Assembly: GCA_938004375.1 (NCBI GenBank) | Contig: CALKWH010000175.1 | Location: 1 to 7,341 of the forward strand | Reading direction: 5' to 3' | DNA length: 7,341 nucleotides | Source of the DNA: an uncultured Pseudomonadota bacterium | GTDB lineage: Bacteria > Myxococcota_A > Polyangia > HGW-17 | In this document: one piece after another, positions 5,714 through 7,341 of the stretch | How the letters are laid out: every line of letters starts with the position of its first letter | Position numbering within the stretch: position 1 is the first letter of the stretch | Program-made: the position numbers and the translations under genes | The notes under the pieces: model-generated | The model's input: the letters and a program-made list of their open reading frames with translations, nothing else | Database searches by the model: none | Told to the model about the DNA's origin: nothing

Positions 5714-7300
5714 TCACCGGGGGGGCAGGAGCACCTCGCGCTGGTTGGTGCCGTTGGGCGCCGAGACGATCCCCTCGTGCTCCATGCGCTCGATCATGCG
5801 GGCGGCGCGGTTGTAGCCGATCTTCAGCCGGCGCTGGACGTAGGAGATCGAGGCGATGCGGTCCCGCACCACGATGTCCACGGCCTCCTCCCACTTGGCG
5901 TCGTAGGGCTCGTCCTCGAAGCCGCCGCCGCCCTCCTCGCCGGACACGACGATGCTCATGTCGTACGAGGGTTTTCCCTGGGCGCGCAGATGCTCGACCA
6001 CCGCCTGGACCTCGGCCGTGGAGATGAAGGCACCGTGGACGCGGTTGGGCGCGAGCCCACGGTTGGACCAGAGCATGTCGCCGTTGCCCAAAAGGGCCTC
6101 GGCCCCCATCTGGTCCAGGATGACCTTGGAATCGATGCGCGAGGCCACCATGAACGCAATGCGGGTGGGGAAGTTGCTCTTGATCAGGCCCGTGATGACG
6201 TCGGTGGACGGGCGCTGGGTGGCGGTGATCAGGTGGATGCCCACGGCGCGCGCCTTCTGGGCGATGCGGGCCACGGCGGTTTCCACCTCCTTGGCGGCCA
6301 CCATCATGAGGTCGGCGAACTCGTCGATGACGATGACGATGAACGGCAGGTGCTCGGGCGCGTCCTCGATGCCCCGCTTCCGGATCTCCTCGACCTTCTG
6401 GTTGTAGTCGCCCAGGTCGCGCACCGCCAGGTCCGAGAGCATCTGGTAGCGGCGCTCCATCTCGCGCACCGCCCACTGGAGGGCCAGGTTGGCCTGCTGG
6501 GGGTCGGTCACCACCGGCAGCAGCAGGTGGGGGATGTCGTTGTAGATCGAGAACTCGACCATTTTCGGGTCGATGAGGATCATGCGCACGTCCCGCGGGG
6601 AGGCGCGGAACAGGATGCTCAGGATCATGGCGTTGACGCCCACGCTCTTGCCCGAGCCGGTGGTGCCGGCGATCAGCAGGTGGGGCGCCTTGGCGAGGTC
6701 CGAGACCACCGCCCGGCCCTTGATGTCCTTGCCCATGGCCATGGTGAGCTTGCTCTTGCTCTGGGAGAACGCCGGATCCGCGACGATCTCCTTCAGGAAG
6801 ACCATCTGGGGCGCCTCGTTGGGCACCTCGATGCCCACCGCGCTCTTGCCCGGGATGGGCGCCACGATGCGCACCCGGGTGGCCGCCAGGGACAGCGCCA
6901 GATCCTTGGCGAGGCTCTCGATGCGCGACACCCGGATGCCCGCCTCGGGCACGAATTCGTACATGGTGATGACCGGACCCACGTGTATTTCTTGTACACT
7001 GCCTTTTATCTTGTAGTCGAGGAAGGCCTGCTCCAGGCGGGCGGCCAACTGGAGCATGTGCTCGCGGTCACGCATGACGGACTTCTGCGGCTCGTAGTGC
7101 AGAAGCTCGGGGTCCGGCAGGCGGAACTGCCCCCACTCGTCGGTGAACGAGGACACCGGGTGCAGGGTGGGCGCCGACGTCGCCTCCAGCTCGATGATGC
7201 GGGGACCGCCGGCCGCAAGGGGGACCGCGGCGCCGGGGATCAACACGTCACCGTCGGCCTCTGGGTCCGGGACGGCCGCCGGAGGGGACGCCGGGACGGC
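5714..7300 (-). CDS. ftsK: DNA translocase FtsK/SpoIIIE, C-terminal part (5'-truncated at contig end)
   Basis: This is the ATP-driven, septum-associated double-stranded DNA pump that clears and aligns chromosome termini at division. About 528 residues are visible; positions below count from the codon at 7300. A Pro/Ala-rich stretch (1-35) looks like the end of the FtsK linker. The alpha/beta motor follows: Walker A GTTGSGKS at 212-219 (bases 6644-6667), Walker B IVIVIDEFADL at about 321-331, and the conserved TATQRPSTDVITGLIKSN segment at 359-376. A Gly-rich acidic spacer (EEGGGGFEDEP, ~455-465) leads to the gamma winged-helix domain (~470-528), with QRRLKIGYNRAARMIERME and a final REVLLPPR before TGA. 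The N-terminal membrane domain is not present because the contig ends. The frame stays open to 7300, so the internal GTG at 7246 is not the true start. Beyond 7301 the frame runs into sequencing adapter. Family assignment is firm; FtsK versus a shorter SpoIIIE-like paralogue cannot be settled without the N-terminus. Confidence 0.96.
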   Translation of the reverse strand, partial: AVPASPPAAVPDPEADGDVLIPGAAVPLAAGGPRIIELEATSAPTLHPVSSFTDEWGQFRLPDPELLHYEPQKSVMRDREHMLQLAARLEQAFLDYKIKGSVQEIHVGPVITMYEFVPEAGIRVSRIESLAKDLALSLAATRVRIVAPIPGKSAVGIEVPNEAPQMVFLKEIVADPAFSQSKSKLTMAMGKDIKGRAVVSDLAKAPHLLIAGTTGSGKSVGVNAMILSILFRASPRDVRMILIDPKMVEFSIYNDIPHLLLPVVTDPQQANLALQWAVREMERRYQMLSDLAVRDLGDYNQKVEEIRKRGIEDAPEHLPFIVIVIDEFADLMMVAAKEVETAVARIAQKARAVGIHLITATQRPSTDVITGLIKSNFPTRIAFMVASRIDSKVILDQMGAEALLGNGDMLWSNRGLAPNRVHGAFISTAEVQAVVEHLRAQGKPSYDMSIVVSGEEGGGGFEDEPYDAKWEEAVDIVVRDRIASISYVQRRLKIGYNRAARMIERMEHEGIVSAPNGTNQREVLLPPR

Positions 7301-7301
7301 C

Positions 7302-7341
7302 AGATCGGAAGAGCGTCGTGTAGGGAAAGAGTGTAGATCTC
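7302..7341. other. Illumina TruSeq adapter read-through (not genomic)
   Basis: The last 40 bases begin AGATCGGAAGAGC and continue as the reverse complement of the TruSeq universal adapter, through GTCGTGTAGGGAAAGAG to the window end. Read on the minus strand in the FtsK frame they encode HSFPTRRSSDL; read on the plus strand they encode GRASCRERV. Both peptides are well-known adapter artefacts in protein databases. The match covers the whole segment, so this is recognised sequence and not an inference from composition. Confidence 0.98.

Noticed and set aside
5477..7336. 619-codon open frame on the plus strand opposite ftsK
   Set aside because: It is an antisense shadow with low-complexity composition and ends in the adapter peptide GRASCRERV, which proves that part is not genomic.

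Overview
The window is a GC-rich bacterial fragment and looks like a complete short assembly contig. Its right end (7302-7341) is Illumina TruSeq adapter read-through, not genome. Its left end starts inside a repeat that occurs again in inverted orientation at 255-338. All four recognisable protein genes lie on the minus strand, so in transcription order the window reads from right to left. Cleavable signal peptides on two proteins and a periplasmic-type binding protein suggest a Gram-negative (diderm) bacterium. The style of the FtsK and of the GGDWW-type SpoIIE phosphatase reminded me of Myxococcota and other former Deltaproteobacteria, but I cannot prove a lineage from the window.

Layout: (1) 5714-7300, the C-terminal ~528 residues of the chromosome-segregation motor FtsK/SpoIIIE, cut at its N-terminus by the contig end. 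(2) 5617-5713, a 97-base AT-richer gap with a strong ribosome binding site and at best a weak promoter. (3) 3910-5616, a membrane sensor phosphatase: extracytoplasmic domain, HAMP, coiled coil and SpoIIE/RsbU-type PP2C domain. (4) 1443-3890, an exported 815-residue TPR protein, starting 19 bases after gene 3. (5) 558-1427, an exported PhnD-like substrate-binding protein, starting at GTG 15 bases after gene 4. (6) 1-557, non-coding or mobile-element-derived sequence. It holds a terminator with an unusually long pyrimidine tail, two further strong hairpins, a two-block inverted repeat pair, and an edge-truncated reading frame (2-220) that might be the tail of a transposase.

Genes 3, 4 and 5 are tightly spaced and almost certainly co-transcribed, ending at the terminator around 521-544. 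Together they suggest an envelope-sensing unit. The exported PhnD-like protein would bind a small ligand, the TPR protein would scaffold in the periplasm, and the HAMP phosphatase would carry the signal to a cytoplasmic partner-switching target. No permease, ATPase, kinase or anti-sigma gene is in view, so this is inference. FtsK is probably only an upstream neighbour.

The most notable observations are the three-gene module, the inverted repeat pair with conserved blocks around unrelated spacers of nearly equal length, and the adapter, which will add a false N-terminus to FtsK if it is not trimmed.
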